A stretch of DNA of 64,000 bases from JBBSZK01 sp964428325 (GCA_964428325.1 CAYRXU010000002.1:1-64000); one strand, 5' to 3'. Numbered from the stretch's first letter, positions 41,539-50,342 are shown. The notes: generated by a model from the letters alone, not told the origin. A program made the numbers and translations.

Positions 41539-42213
41539 TTAACAACCGCTTACAGTTCCGCGATACATCTTACCAGTAGAGTCAATACACAAATGAACAC
41601 TGCCAGAGCCAGTCAAAGATGGGAACAACACATCCCCATTTCTCTTCAGTATCATCATAGGATCAGAATTAGCTCCGTTCTCCCCGATATCATAGTTAAT
41701 ATGGAAATCTCCGGTAGAACCAAGCTTAAGGATAGTCCATCCCCAGTAACCTCCAGCAGCATCATTATTGTAAAGCTGAATAGCCGAATTATAGGTAGTA
41801 CCAGAACTCAAACGAAGAGCATTCCAATCATCTTGTCGGATATGTGTCTCAGCGCGAGGGTTCTGAGTCCAGATACCAAGTGTGCGACTCTCAGGGAAAA
41901 GAGCAACATCAACTGTCCCAGTAGGGTAAGTTCCGTTAGACAGAAGAAGAGCTCGCGAACCAGTGTTGGTAGTGCCTAAATAAAATCCTCTGCTGCTATC
42001 AGTAGCCCCGCCAAAATGCACTTGTCCTGGAAACCTCCAAACATCCCCGATAGCCCCCCCAAAAGTTCCTGGATTTATCTCTCCCGGAGTATGTCCAAAA
42101 TCCTGAGGATTATTCGTACCATAAGCAGTAGCAATGAAAATTCCTCCAATCAATAAAATAAGACCTAAGAAAATGAAAGCATACTTCTTCTCAATCTTCA
42201 CCTCTAATGCCAT
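41539..42213 (-). CDS. secreted or anchored protein with tail-fibre-like beta repeats
   Basis: The protein has 224 residues. Residues 12-31 (FIFLGLILLIGGIFIATAYG) form a signal anchor. The rest is glycine-, asparagine- and threonine-rich and beta-predicted, with pieces such as TNTGSRALLLSNGTYPTGTV and RNGDVLFPSLTGSGSVHLCI. These resemble the repeating stretches of phage tail fibres and peptidase-S74-type trimeric stalks. Two cysteines lie close to the C-terminus. It is likely a surface appendage or adhesin. No chaperone domain is present. Confidence 0.7.
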   Translation of the reverse strand: MALEVKIEKKYAFIFLGLILLIGGIFIATAYGTNNPQDFGHTPGEINPGTFGGAIGDVWRFPGQVHFGGATDSSRGFYLGTTNTGSRALLLSNGTYPTGTVDVALFPESRTLGIWTQNPRAETHIRQDDWNALRLSSGTTYNSAIQLYNNDAAGGYWGWTILKLGSTGDFHINYDIGENGANSDPMMILKRNGDVLFPSLTGSGSVHLCIDSTGKMYRGTVSGC

Positions 42214-42252
42214 ACACTGCTTACAAAAAAGAACTATATAAATGTAGCGCGT

Positions 42253-42951
42253 TTACTTACCAAAGTTGCGTTTCCGTCGTCCAAATTCTTCAAGCGCTTT
42301 CCGCAATTCAGCAGGTCCAAAATCAGGAAAATGTACAGGTGAAAAGTAAAACTCTGCATATGCCGATTGAAATGGCATGAATCCGCTCAAGCGCTGCTCA
42401 CCAGAAGTACGAATAATAAAATCAGGATCAGGAATGCCGCGTGTATCAAGCACGTTTTCAATATCTTTCTCATCAATCTTATTTTTCCCCTTCTTCAAAA
42501 GAGCATTGAAAGCCCTAACAAGTTCATCTCTTCCCCCATAATCCAAACAAATCTGCACATGAGTTTGATCAAATGACTGCGTTTCTCCCTCAAGAGCTGC
42601 AAGATCTCTGAGAATATCTTTCGGCAATCTATCCTTGCGACCAATATGTTTGAATCTAATCTTCCTCTTAGCAAATTCTTTCTTGAAATCCTTAAAACTC
42701 TCTCGAAGAAGAGAGAACAAAGCATCAACTTCGTCCTTGTCTCGTTTCCAATTCTCAGTAGAAAAAGCCCATAAAGTCACATAAAGAACTCCCTGCGCAA
42801 TGCACTCATCAAGTAAGGAAAGGATATGCTCAGAAGAAGCGGCAACCTTATGTCCCTGCCACGGTTTGAGCTTCTGCGCCTTAGCCCAACGACGATTTCC
42901 ATCAGGGATTATACAGACATGGACAGGTTTGTAGATTATCTCCTTCGCCAT
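42253..42951 (-). CDS. uppS: cis-prenyltransferase (polyprenyl diphosphate synthase, UppS-like)
   Basis: The protein has 232 residues from the ATG at 42951. Hallmarks are VCIIPDGNRRWAKAQKLKPW (catalytic Asp), GVLYVTLWAFSTENWKR and the end PDFIIRTSGEQRLSGFMPFQ with later basic residues. It makes the C50-C60 polyprenyl chain used as lipid carrier for glycan and protein glycosylation. A UppP phosphatase is encoded at 59365. The TTAAAAAG box (plus 42972-42979) ends 20 nt before the ATG. Confidence 0.95.
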   Translation of the reverse strand: MAKEIIYKPVHVCIIPDGNRRWAKAQKLKPWQGHKVAASSEHILSLLDECIAQGVLYVTLWAFSTENWKRDKDEVDALFSLLRESFKDFKKEFAKRKIRFKHIGRKDRLPKDILRDLAALEGETQSFDQTHVQICLDYGGRDELVRAFNALLKKGKNKIDEKDIENVLDTRGIPDPDFIIRTSGEQRLSGFMPFQSAYAEFYFSPVHFPDFGPAELRKALEEFGRRKRNFGK

Positions 42952-42971
42952 CAAAACCCTACAAAAAATGG

Positions 42972-42979
42972 CTTTTTAA
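42972..42979 (-). promoter_or_regulatory. TATA-like box for uppS
   Basis: TTAAAAAG on the minus strand ends 20 nt before the ATG, directly abutting the stop of the upstream DHH gene. Confidence 0.55.
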
Positions 42980-44026
42980 TCATGTCGAAAGATACTTCTG
43001 TATTTCTGTTTTAAACCTTTCAAGATCACCAGTCTTAATACGTGCACCTACTGCCTCAGGATGTCCTCCACCGCGTCCACCCTCAAATTCTCCAATAATC
43101 TTCTCAAGAATATCACGTACCTTCGGCCCTCGTAAAGAAAGATTAGCGTAACTTCCATTTGTATAAGCCACCGCAATAACATGCTTGGGATAAAGATAGG
43201 ATAATTCGTTTGCCAAATCGGAGCTAATGCTCAACTGCCCGCCATAACTGAAAAACAACAACTTATTCCCCTTATGCGTCTTCGCTCGAGGCATAAGCTC
43301 ATCATATTTCTTCTTAATCTCGGTATATTTCCGAGCAAAAGAACTATGTCCTTCAAGCTCAAGCAACATATCATGCGCACTCTTACAGTTAACCACTAAA
43401 TTCTGCAAATAAACCACATGTGTTACCGAATCCTTTAATCCGTAGCCAAGTGCTCGCGCAACCTTTCCTATATCTGTTCCGTAATAAGCATCAAAGGGGA
43501 TTTTCACTTTCTTACCCCAAAGCTCAGGGTACTGGTCCTTGAAAATCGAGGCAAAATCAGGCAAGTAGTGATCTGCAATACAACCCATAATCGCAATCCA
43601 AATATCTTCCTGCTTTTGAGTAGCTTGATAACACCAATAAGTAACGGGCTCCTCACTCTTCAACTTCCCACTATTACGCGCAGGATTAAACACGTGCACA
43701 TTGTCATAAACTTCAGCAGGAACATCGTGATGATCAATCCAAACAATCGGCAACCCTAATTCACCAATTTCCTTGACGAAAGCCTCTCCTAAAAAAGGCC
43801 GATCCAGCACAAAAACATAGTCTGCATTCAACTCGCGTACCTTCCGAGCATAACCAAGTTCAATATCAGGATGAGACCTCACAGCCACACCCTTCCCCCG
43901 ACCTAAAAATCTTCTCAGAAGTACAAAACTACAAAATCCATCAGCATCATTATCATAAAAGAAAATTGGATTCTGCGCTCGTTCTAAATGCTCCTTCAGC
44001 TCACTCAACTGCTTCTCACTTAACAT
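42980..44026 (-). CDS. DHH-family phosphoesterase, second copy
   Basis: The protein has 348 residues. Motif I is FYDNDADGFCSFVLL, the DHH motif is IVWIDHHDVP, and the DHHA1 motif is GGRGGGHPEAVGARI. It is distinct from the protein at 23089: motif I begins YDND instead of SHTD, and the middle regions share little. It is a metal-dependent phosphoesterase of the RecJ/GAN group. Nucleic acid trimming or nanoRNA degradation is likely. It lies directly upstream of uppS. Confidence 0.88.
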   Translation of the reverse strand: MLSEKQLSELKEHLERAQNPIFFYDNDADGFCSFVLLRRFLGRGKGVAVRSHPDIELGYARKVRELNADYVFVLDRPFLGEAFVKEIGELGLPIVWIDHHDVPAEVYDNVHVFNPARNSGKLKSEEPVTYWCYQATQKQEDIWIAIMGCIADHYLPDFASIFKDQYPELWGKKVKIPFDAYYGTDIGKVARALGYGLKDSVTHVVYLQNLVVNCKSAHDMLLELEGHSSFARKYTEIKKKYDELMPRAKTHKGNKLLFFSYGGQLSISSDLANELSYLYPKHVIAVAYTNGSYANLSLRGPKVRDILEKIIGEFEGGRGGGHPEAVGARIKTGDLERFKTEIQKYLST

Positions 44027-44064
44027 TTACTCAAATGTAGCTTACTTTATTTAAGACTGCCGCA

Positions 44065-44658
44065 CTAATGTTTCTTAAACCAATTCCACAGAACAACGAC
44101 ACAGAGTGCACACAATGCTCCGATGAAAAACACGGCCCAAGAGTTAGGTGCATTCGCAAGAAAATGATAAAATTGATCAGAGGCAGTCATCTGTGCAACA
44201 TCAGTCATTTTCATCGCGGAGGAATCATAAGCAGCAGCCATCACCGCACTCGCACCTTCAGGAATATTGGCAGCAAAAATCTTAGCCCTATAGCTCGCCT
44301 CCCAAATCTTGATCCCGAGTGCAACAACGCCCGCAACAATAACGCCAGGTACGATACCTCGCAACATACGCTTAGGCGTTATGACAATAGTTCTTTCAGA
44401 CACACGATAAACAGGAACACTCTTACCCTTGGCACTCATAAGCGAGCGTGTCTTTTCAATCAGTCCAGCACGAGCAAGTTTCTTAACATTATAATCCACC
44501 GTTGTCAAGGGCATCTTTAACTCAGAAGCAACTTCACTCGTACTTAGCTCGCTATCCGCCAATAATGAGAGAATACGTTTAGAGCTCTTATTTGTCAGTA
44601 CGTCCGCTAGAACACCCATACGCGGATCATCCAGATCAATCATAACTGAGCGACTCAT
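44065..44658 (-). CDS. membrane-anchored winged-helix transcription regulator
   Basis: The protein has 197 residues. Residues about 18-95 form an ArsR-type winged helix: SKRILSLLADSELSTSEVAS, then MPLTTVDYNVKKLARAGLIE and the wing VPVYRVSE. Two transmembrane helices follow, near 100-120 and 172-192, enclosing an outer loop of about 50 residues. It probably senses an envelope signal and binds DNA at the membrane. The family is common in archaea but the ligand is unknown. It is divergent from the small membrane protein at 44761. Confidence 0.82.
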   Translation of the reverse strand: MSRSVMIDLDDPRMGVLADVLTNKSSKRILSLLADSELSTSEVASELKMPLTTVDYNVKKLARAGLIEKTRSLMSAKGKSVPVYRVSERTIVITPKRMLRGIVPGVIVAGVVALGIKIWEASYRAKIFAANIPEGASAVMAAAYDSSAMKMTDVAQMTASDQFYHFLANAPNSWAVFFIGALCALCVVVLWNWFKKH

Positions 44659-44731
44659 ATTTCCTTATGCCGCCATCGATATATAAACCATAGGAAGACT
44701 GCAAACACAGTTGTGCTGAAGAAGAAAAACG

Positions 44732-44740
44732 TTTATATAC
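44732..44740 (+). promoter_or_regulatory. TATA-like box for the gene at 44761
   Basis: TTTATATAC ends 20 nt before the ATG. The gene is divergent from the membrane-bound regulator, so the 102-bp gap may also hold its operator. Confidence 0.5.
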
Positions 44741-44760
44741 CCAGGCAGAATAACTAAAAC

Positions 44761-45024
44761 ATGAACAAGTGGTCTGAATTGCTTGCAGGCGTTCTTCTTA
44801 TCATAATCCCAATTGTAATTGCGTTCTACTCAAGAGTTTGGTTCGGAGACGCATGGAACTTCTGGAGCGCAGCAGGTACATTCTTCAAAGGCGGGCTATT
44901 CTGGTTCGTTGTCATGATAGGAGTATTGTTTGTCCTTCTTGGCATCTCTGACCTTAAGGAAAACACGCCGGCTCCAATGCCAGCAAAGCCAGCTGCACCA
45001 ACAGCTCCAAAGCGCAAGAAGTAA
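44761..45024 (+). CDS. small two-helix membrane protein
   Basis: The protein has 87 residues with two transmembrane helices (about 7-25 and 45-63) and a proline/alanine/lysine-rich cytosolic tail (MPAKPAAPTAPKRKK). I recognise no family. It is divergent from the membrane-anchored winged-helix gene, so it may be its target. Confidence 0.7.
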   Translation: MNKWSELLAGVLLIIIPIVIAFYSRVWFGDAWNFWSAAGTFFKGGLFWFVVMIGVLFVLLGISDLKENTPAPMPAKPAAPTAPKRKK

Positions 45025-45069
45025 TTTAATTTCTTTTACTGCGCATAGTAAATTCCGAATTCACTTACA

Positions 45070-46224
45070 ATGCAATGCAGAATATGCGGAGAATACGATT
45101 GTACAAAACACGAGTTTAGCGTAGGCAGAGTTACAAAAAAGACAAAGCTCGAAGGATCCTCTCCCCCAGAAATATTCGTAGGTCGTTGGAATTATCCGAA
45201 TGTCTATGCAGGCGTTCTCGCTCCAGAAGAATATGGAGACACACATATAATGTCTTCTGCAGAAAAGTGGCACGCCAATAAACTATCTATATCGGATATC
45301 TCATCACTCCGGCAAAAGCTAGTCTATGGTCGCACTCAAAGTCACATAAAAAAATCATCGCCCTTCGTAGGCCTCATTAAAGAGATAGCCATGACTCACA
45401 AGTCTATCGCTACCGAACTAAACTTCAAGAAACCCATCCATCCACATGCCGAGAACGACATCACTACACCACTCATCACGCAAGCTGCCCCCATTGAGTA
45501 TGCAAGACTACAAGAGAACGCTCCTGTAAAGCCAAAAGTCGACTACATAGTTAATGACACAGATGCAAAGGCCAAGACATCAATCAAGGAGCTTGCAAGC
45601 GCAGGAATCCCTTCAGAAAATATCATGAAACTATTCTCAGCAGGTCTCTTGGGACAACAGTCTGCACGTAAACTAGTCCCAACGCGATGGAGCATCACCG
45701 CAGTTGACGACACATTATCAAAACAACATCTAGAAAAAATACGAGACTATCCGATCTTACAAGAAATTCAACTCTTCCACTCCAATTACCTAGGCAACTA
45801 TTACAACTTTCTAGTGCTTCCTGAAAACTTTGCTTTTGAGGTAATAGAGATATCGCACACAACCCCTACAGTCTGGCAGGATGCAGAAGGTTTCTTCGCA
45901 AGAAAGACTTACGCCGACTCCGTCACAGGAGCTTATTACGCCAATCGTCTTGCATTTACAGAATATCTCACAAAAATAAAACGCCAGGGGGCTTGTCTAG
46001 TTATGCGTGAGATCAGACCCGAATACAATGCACCTTGCGGAGTAGGCATCTTAAGACAAGCCAGTAGAGAAGCATTCTCCAATATTCCAGAAACCTTCGA
46101 GACAATACAGCAGGCGCTAGCAAAAGTCCAATCGCGAATGAATTTCTCCATCAACCAATACACCTCTCGTTCGCAACTCCTCAAAAACACTGGAAAACAA
46201 AAGAGACTAACACAGTTCTTCTAA
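45070..46224 (+). CDS. nreA: Nre-family DNA repair protein with PIP box
   Basis: The protein has 384 residues. The N-terminus has a zinc-knuckle CRICGEYDC; the sequence continues FVGRWNYPNVYAGVLAPEEY, IAMTHKSIATELNF and ARKLVPTRWSITAVDDTLSK, all conserved in archaeal Nre (DUF650/651). The C-terminus ends QKRLTQFF, a canonical PCNA-interacting QxxLxxFF box. In Haloferax, NreA acts with PCNA in repair of alkylation damage. The PCNA gene is not in the window. It converges on tbp. Confidence 0.92.
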   Translation: MQCRICGEYDCTKHEFSVGRVTKKTKLEGSSPPEIFVGRWNYPNVYAGVLAPEEYGDTHIMSSAEKWHANKLSISDISSLRQKLVYGRTQSHIKKSSPFVGLIKEIAMTHKSIATELNFKKPIHPHAENDITTPLITQAAPIEYARLQENAPVKPKVDYIVNDTDAKAKTSIKELASAGIPSENIMKLFSAGLLGQQSARKLVPTRWSITAVDDTLSKQHLEKIRDYPILQEIQLFHSNYLGNYYNFLVLPENFAFEVIEISHTTPTVWQDAEGFFARKTYADSVTGAYYANRLAFTEYLTKIKRQGACLVMREIRPEYNAPCGVGILRQASREAFSNIPETFETIQQALAKVQSRMNFSINQYTSRSQLLKNTGKQKRLTQFF

Positions 46225-46256
46225 GAGAAGGTAATTAAAACAGAAAATCTATAGAA

Positions 46257-46820
46257 TTATTTCTTATCGGCAATTCTCTTCAGAACAGCTTTAATGTTCT
46301 TATTCAATTGTTCCATCGCATCTTCAAGTTGTTGTCTATTCTTCGTGCCAGTACATACGAGTTTTCCATTCGAAAAAAGAAGGAAGGTCGTTGTTGGCTC
46401 ATCCAACTTGTAAACGAGACCAGGGAATTGTTCTGGCTCGTACTCCGTGTTCTCCAATTCCAAAGCAAGAATGTTCAAATTCAAGTCAACATTAATAGTT
46501 CCTGAGGCCACAATGTTCTGAACAGTAATCTTAGGCTTATCAGTAATGCGCACGCCAATCTTTGCAAGCTGCTTGATAACTTGATCGATAACTTCCTTTA
46601 CTTGCGCAACACTCTTTGTGCCAGTACATACAAGATTTCCAGACGAAAACACAAGAACAGCAGACTTAGGTTTTTTCACCCTCAAAACCAAACCTGGAAA
46701 TTGTTCGGGATTGTATTCCGTATTGTTATAAGATTTGGCAAGCTTCGTAAGAGAAACAGGCTTACCTAGCGAAGATGTAGCTACAATGTTCTGAATTGTA
46801 AGATTAGAATCCTTGACCAT
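46257..46820 (-). CDS. tbp: TATA-box-binding protein
   Basis: The protein has 187 residues with two direct repeats of the saddle fold. Each repeat contains the motif NTEY.PEQFPGLV and then FSSGNLVCTGTK or FSNGKLVCTGTK, and begins with TIQNIVAT or TVQNIVAS. It recognises box A upstream of promoters and recruits TFB and RNA polymerase; it is the likely reader of the TATA elements described here. Its own upstream region has three overlapping TATA-like runs (46822-46858). No acidic C-terminal tail is present. Confidence 0.97.
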   Translation of the reverse strand: MVKDSNLTIQNIVATSSLGKPVSLTKLAKSYNNTEYNPEQFPGLVLRVKKPKSAVLVFSSGNLVCTGTKSVAQVKEVIDQVIKQLAKIGVRITDKPKITVQNIVASGTINVDLNLNILALELENTEYEPEQFPGLVYKLDEPTTTFLLFSNGKLVCTGTKNRQQLEDAMEQLNKNIKAVLKRIADKK

Positions 46821-46848
46821 AGCCTTATAAATTTTATAAAGACCTTTC

Positions 46849-46858
46849 CTTTATAAAC
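46849..46858 (-). promoter_or_regulatory. main TATA-like box of tbp, with two further A/T boxes
   Basis: GTTTATAAAG on the minus strand ends 28 nt before the ATG. Two similar runs, TTTATAAAA and CTTATAAGG-like, lie between it and the start (46823-46840). TBP could bind these itself and repress its gene. Confidence 0.45.
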
Positions 46859-46867
46859 GTTCCGACG

Positions 46868-47638
46868 CTAAAAGTCGCAAGATTGCGCCCCGCCGCCAGC
46901 TACAGCATTAATGAGTGCCGCAGGGTCAAACTCACGTACGACACCATCACCATCAATATCTGGGCAGCTTACAGGCGTATTACAGCCATTCTCTATCATA
47001 TCCCTCATCTCCTCGTTAAAATTACACGTTGTGCGCTGACCCAATGCAGCACCATTATTGTATAATATAGGGGAAGTAAGGTAGTCTACTATATCTGTCT
47101 GGTCTCCTCCGCCATCACAATTAACATCTACGCACAATGGAGGTACAGGGTATGGAGTACAATTCACAACTGCTCTCGCAGCCCCGCCACATAATTTCTT
47201 ATCTGGCCCAACGAGCAAATATAGCTCTACACGATTAGGTGTGAAAGGGAAAGCATTTTTCAAGAAATAAGTCCTTTCGAGAGTTTCAAATTCTTTCAAG
47301 CTAGCATTGCGATCACGATAAGGTAGCACTTCTCCAGAATTACTAAATTGAAGCGCAACGCCAGTCATGTCACCATTGCCTTGTAGTCTTCGCAGTTTCA
47401 CAATGACTGGAACAGAAGCGTTTGCTTCTCCGAAAACAGGATCTCCTGAAAGTGGAGTTGCATATTGACACGAAAAATGATCAAAGGCCGGAGCATAACA
47501 ATCAACCACATTAGTAGTTGCTTCACCAAAATTTCTCAAAAATGGGCTGAAAAAGATCCACAATACTCCGATAAGAACAAGAGAGATAAGGATTATCAAA
47601 ACTGTAATCACAATGTTGCTTATCCCATTCCGATCCAT
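46868..47638 (-). CDS. pilin-like surface protein with C-terminal dockerin/EF-hand pair (paralogue)
   Basis: The protein has 256 residues. The N-terminus RNG-ISNIVITVL plus hydrophobic 8-33 is a class III (pilin) signal; cleavage after Gly5 is expected. It then continues WIFFSPFLRNFGEATTNVVD, parallel to the protein at 367 (WVFFSPFLLQLDETTNVADC). Calcium loops are DVNCDGGGDQTD (171-182) and DIDGDGVVREFD (227-238), the second identical in both paralogues. Several cysteines flank the loops. It is probably a surface or pilus subunit that binds a cohesin-like or calcium-dependent partner; no partner gene is identified. Confidence 0.72.
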   Translation of the reverse strand: MDRNGISNIVITVLIILISLVLIGVLWIFFSPFLRNFGEATTNVVDCYAPAFDHFSCQYATPLSGDPVFGEANASVPVIVKLRRLQGNGDMTGVALQFSNSGEVLPYRDRNASLKEFETLERTYFLKNAFPFTPNRVELYLLVGPDKKLCGGAARAVVNCTPYPVPPLCVDVNCDGGGDQTDIVDYLTSPILYNNGAALGQRTTCNFNEEMRDMIENGCNTPVSCPDIDGDGVVREFDPAALINAVAGGGAQSCDF

Positions 47639-47668
47639 AGCCTCTTAACAAAAAACCAATATAATAAG

Positions 47669-49372
47669 TTAACCGACGCCTTTCTTTCTAAGACGTTGTG
47701 CACGCAATGCTTCCTTCTTTATATCTTCAAGTGTTGCGATATCACTCGTGTTGCGATCAGGACGATAGTGCGTGATGCGTGGGAAACGTAAGGCGAATCC
47801 AGAATTATAACTCGGGCTGTGCTGAATGTTCTGGTACGTTATAGAGACAATCACCTTTGGTTTAACACGTACTGTATTTCCCTTTTCAGATAAAACAAGC
47901 GGCCGCAAAAGCGCATCAAGTTCCTTATATGTGGTTCCTTCTTCAGCTTTCTCCTTAAGCCCTGAGGACACCTTACCAATCTCAAGAAATTCACCATTAT
48001 TTCTGCAAGCCACAATAAAAGATGTCAACCCGCCTGCACGCTTACCCGTCCCATACTCCGCACCCACAATCACAACATCGAGATCAGCTACCTCAGGCTT
48101 CAACTTTGCAATATATCCTACACGTCGGCCAGCACGATAAGGCGCATCCAGTTTCTTAATCATAATACCTTCCTCCCCAAACTTAAGAGCTCCTTTGTAG
48201 AATTCATCAACTTTCTTCGGATCATCGCTTACAAACTGTCGCGTTGGCTTAATTTTCCATGCAGCCGAAGAAATGATCTTTTCAATCAGGGCTCTCCTTT
48301 GCACAAACGGCTTGTCCAACCAACTCTCCCCTTCATAATAAACAATATCGAAAACATTAATCTCAACAGGCAACTTCTTGATAAGTGCATCGATATCATA
48401 CTTGCGCTTAATCCTCTGGCTTATCGACTCAAACGGCATGTATTTTTTCTTAGCAGCATCATAACCTACAACCTCGCTATCAAGAATAAAACTATGCCCC
48501 TTAACATGCTCTTTAATGCAGGAGATCACATCAGGAAACTGTTTAGTAACTTCCTCAAGTCGCCGCGTAAACAATCGAATCTCATTCCCATCCTTACTAA
48601 TAATCATTCTAAATCCATCATACTTATGCTCGATAGCTGCAGGCTTCCCACATATCCTAAAGGCCTCTTCAAGGTCGTTTACCTTTACAGGCAACATAAC
48701 ATTAATTGGTCGACCAGGTTTAAGCCGTACATGTGCAAGCCCTTTCTCGCCTTTCTGAGCAAGATCAAAAACAAGCGCAAAATCATTCGAAAGATCATAA
48801 GCTTCTTCAAGCTTCATCTTCAATTTTTCATCACTCTCAAGGAAGGCAGATGCGAGAGCATCAATAAGTAATGCGTCGGCCACACCCACACGCAAATCAT
48901 TCAAGACTGTTCGCACCAAAAATCGCGCTTCACGTGCATGTGCATGAGTCAACAACTCAACGACAATATCCACTTTCTTATCAACAGAACCCTTGCCCTC
49001 AATATCCACAAGTTTCTGTAACTGGGTAAAAACCTTATCTACAGTCAACTCAGCAGAAAAAAGTGCATGTTGTCTCTTCTTCCCACTTAACTCAGCAGCA
49101 ATATCTCCCAGATCCCCAATTTTATTCCACATGGCAGTTACTTTCTCAGAGGTTAACCCAGAACTCTTAGCAATAGCCTTGATAGTCAATTGCGTCGACA
49201 TGCCAAACTCCCTTGGATCATAATGCGGTAATACTCTTCCGCGCAAAAGATAGATCCATTGAGAATTGTTTTTTATTCGTGGCAAAAACTCGGCAAGCAA
49301 TCGAGTCTTCTCAAGTTTCTTAGTTGTACTCCCCAACGATTCATACAGAGAAACAAAATCACCATACTTCAT
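47669..49372 (-). CDS. lig: ATP-dependent DNA ligase
   Basis: The protein has 567 residues from the ATG at 49372 (a GTG two codons upstream also opens the frame). The adenylation motif I is IEHKYDGFRM with the catalytic lysine near K250; later motifs include FILDSEVVGYD, FGEEGIMIKKLD (motif IV/V) and the end PSYNSGFALRFPRI. An N-terminal helical domain (about 1-210) and a C-terminal OB-fold complete the archaeal replicative ligase. It seals Okazaki fragments, usually with PCNA. Confidence 0.96.
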   Translation of the reverse strand: MKYGDFVSLYESLGSTTKKLEKTRLLAEFLPRIKNNSQWIYLLRGRVLPHYDPREFGMSTQLTIKAIAKSSGLTSEKVTAMWNKIGDLGDIAAELSGKKRQHALFSAELTVDKVFTQLQKLVDIEGKGSVDKKVDIVVELLTHAHAREARFLVRTVLNDLRVGVADALLIDALASAFLESDEKLKMKLEEAYDLSNDFALVFDLAQKGEKGLAHVRLKPGRPINVMLPVKVNDLEEAFRICGKPAAIEHKYDGFRMIISKDGNEIRLFTRRLEEVTKQFPDVISCIKEHVKGHSFILDSEVVGYDAAKKKYMPFESISQRIKRKYDIDALIKKLPVEINVFDIVYYEGESWLDKPFVQRRALIEKIISSAAWKIKPTRQFVSDDPKKVDEFYKGALKFGEEGIMIKKLDAPYRAGRRVGYIAKLKPEVADLDVVIVGAEYGTGKRAGGLTSFIVACRNNGEFLEIGKVSSGLKEKAEEGTTYKELDALLRPLVLSEKGNTVRVKPKVIVSITYQNIQHSPSYNSGFALRFPRITHYRPDRNTSDIATLEDIKKEALRAQRLRKKGVG

Positions 49373-49406
49373 AACCACAAAAAAGTCCCGAGCTATTTAA
49401 TACTTA

Positions 49407-50096
49407 TCACAACCAGCCGCGCTTCTTAATATCATCATTCGTTATAACAAAATCAAGGCGTTTCTCAGGCAAAGACCGATGCTTCCTCAGATAAGCACTG
49501 CGCTTTCCATTGTCATTCGTCAACTCAATCAAACATTTGCTCCAATATTGTAAGATGTCTCCTGCGACCATTCTACCAGAACCATTCCAATTGTAAACTT
49601 GATTAGTCACGATAATAGGAATGCCTTGCTTCCGTGCAATTTCCGCAAGCGTGCGCATCTGGCGAGCAAGTTCGGCATTGACTCCCTGCATTTCACCATT
49701 ATTCTTTTCTCTCGCCTCGCCAAAATCAAGTCGGTAAAGCATCGTCATCCCATCAACAACAATCAGCCCAAAATGATCCTTCGTGACTTGCCGCAATAAT
49801 TCTTTGAAAGCGTCTTTCTGTTCGACAAAATTAGTCGGTTTCAAAACAAGAATATTCTTCAGAACATCATCATACTTATCAAAGGCCAACTGTTTAACAC
49901 GCTCAATAGAAAAACCTCCTTCAGTGTCAATAAACAAAACCTTATTTCCTTTAGAAGCACAAGAAACAGCAGCGAGTAGAACAAAATTAGTCTTCCCGCT
50001 TCCTGGAGGCCCATAAATAGTGGTAATGATGTCCTCCTCATAGCCTCCATAAAGCCATTTATTCAAGTCATAGCTCCCGGCTGAAACCTTCCCCAT
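49407..50096 (-). CDS. radB: RadB recombinase paralogue
   Basis: The protein has 229 residues, the RadB size, without the HhH domain of RadA. Walker A is GPPGSGKTN (29-37), Walker B is LIVVDGMTMLYR and the end KKRGWL; PIIVTNQVYNW and KCLIELTND are also family-typical. RadB assists RadA in homologous recombination. It is upstream of lig by 34 nt and transcribed in the same direction, so the two probably form an operon. Confidence 0.94.
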   Translation of the reverse strand: MGKVSAGSYDLNKWLYGGYEEDIITTIYGPPGSGKTNFVLLAAVSCASKGNKVLFIDTEGGFSIERVKQLAFDKYDDVLKNILVLKPTNFVEQKDAFKELLRQVTKDHFGLIVVDGMTMLYRLDFGEAREKNNGEMQGVNAELARQMRTLAEIARKQGIPIIVTNQVYNWNGSGRMVAGDILQYWSKCLIELTNDNGKRSAYLRKHRSLPEKRLDFVITNDDIKKRGWL

Positions 50097-50159
50097 ATCC
50101 GCAAAGGATGATAAGAATATATAAAATGTAGTAAAAAAGAAAATTAAAATTAAGCGAAA

Positions 50160-50339
50160 TTATCGCTTCTTCTTCATAGGCATATCGTTATGGCGCATGA
50201 AGCACTGTTTACACATGAAGGAGTGTATGATCAGTACAATTGCTGCGATAACAATAATCCACTTGGAATACATAGTCTGCCATAGAGCGAATATCAAAAT
50301 GACAACGCCTAGAATGGCTTCACACCAACTTTTACACAT
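50160..50339 (-). CDS. small two-helix membrane protein with cysteine pairs
   Basis: The protein has 59 residues: it begins MCKSWCEAILGVVILIFALW and continues through a second helix, WIIVIAAIVLIIHSF, to MCKQCFMRHND and MKKKR. Both ends carry cysteine pairs (CKSWC and CKQC), which could bind a metal or form disulphides across the two helices. The ribosome binding site GGAGGTGA lies directly upstream and a TATA box (plus 50374-50381) lies 34 nt before the ATG. I do not know the family. The leader and strong site suggest strong expression. Confidence 0.75.
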   Translation of the reverse strand: MCKSWCEAILGVVILIFALWQTMYSKWIIVIAAIVLIIHSFMCKQCFMRHNDMPMKKKR

Positions 50340-50342
50340 AGG

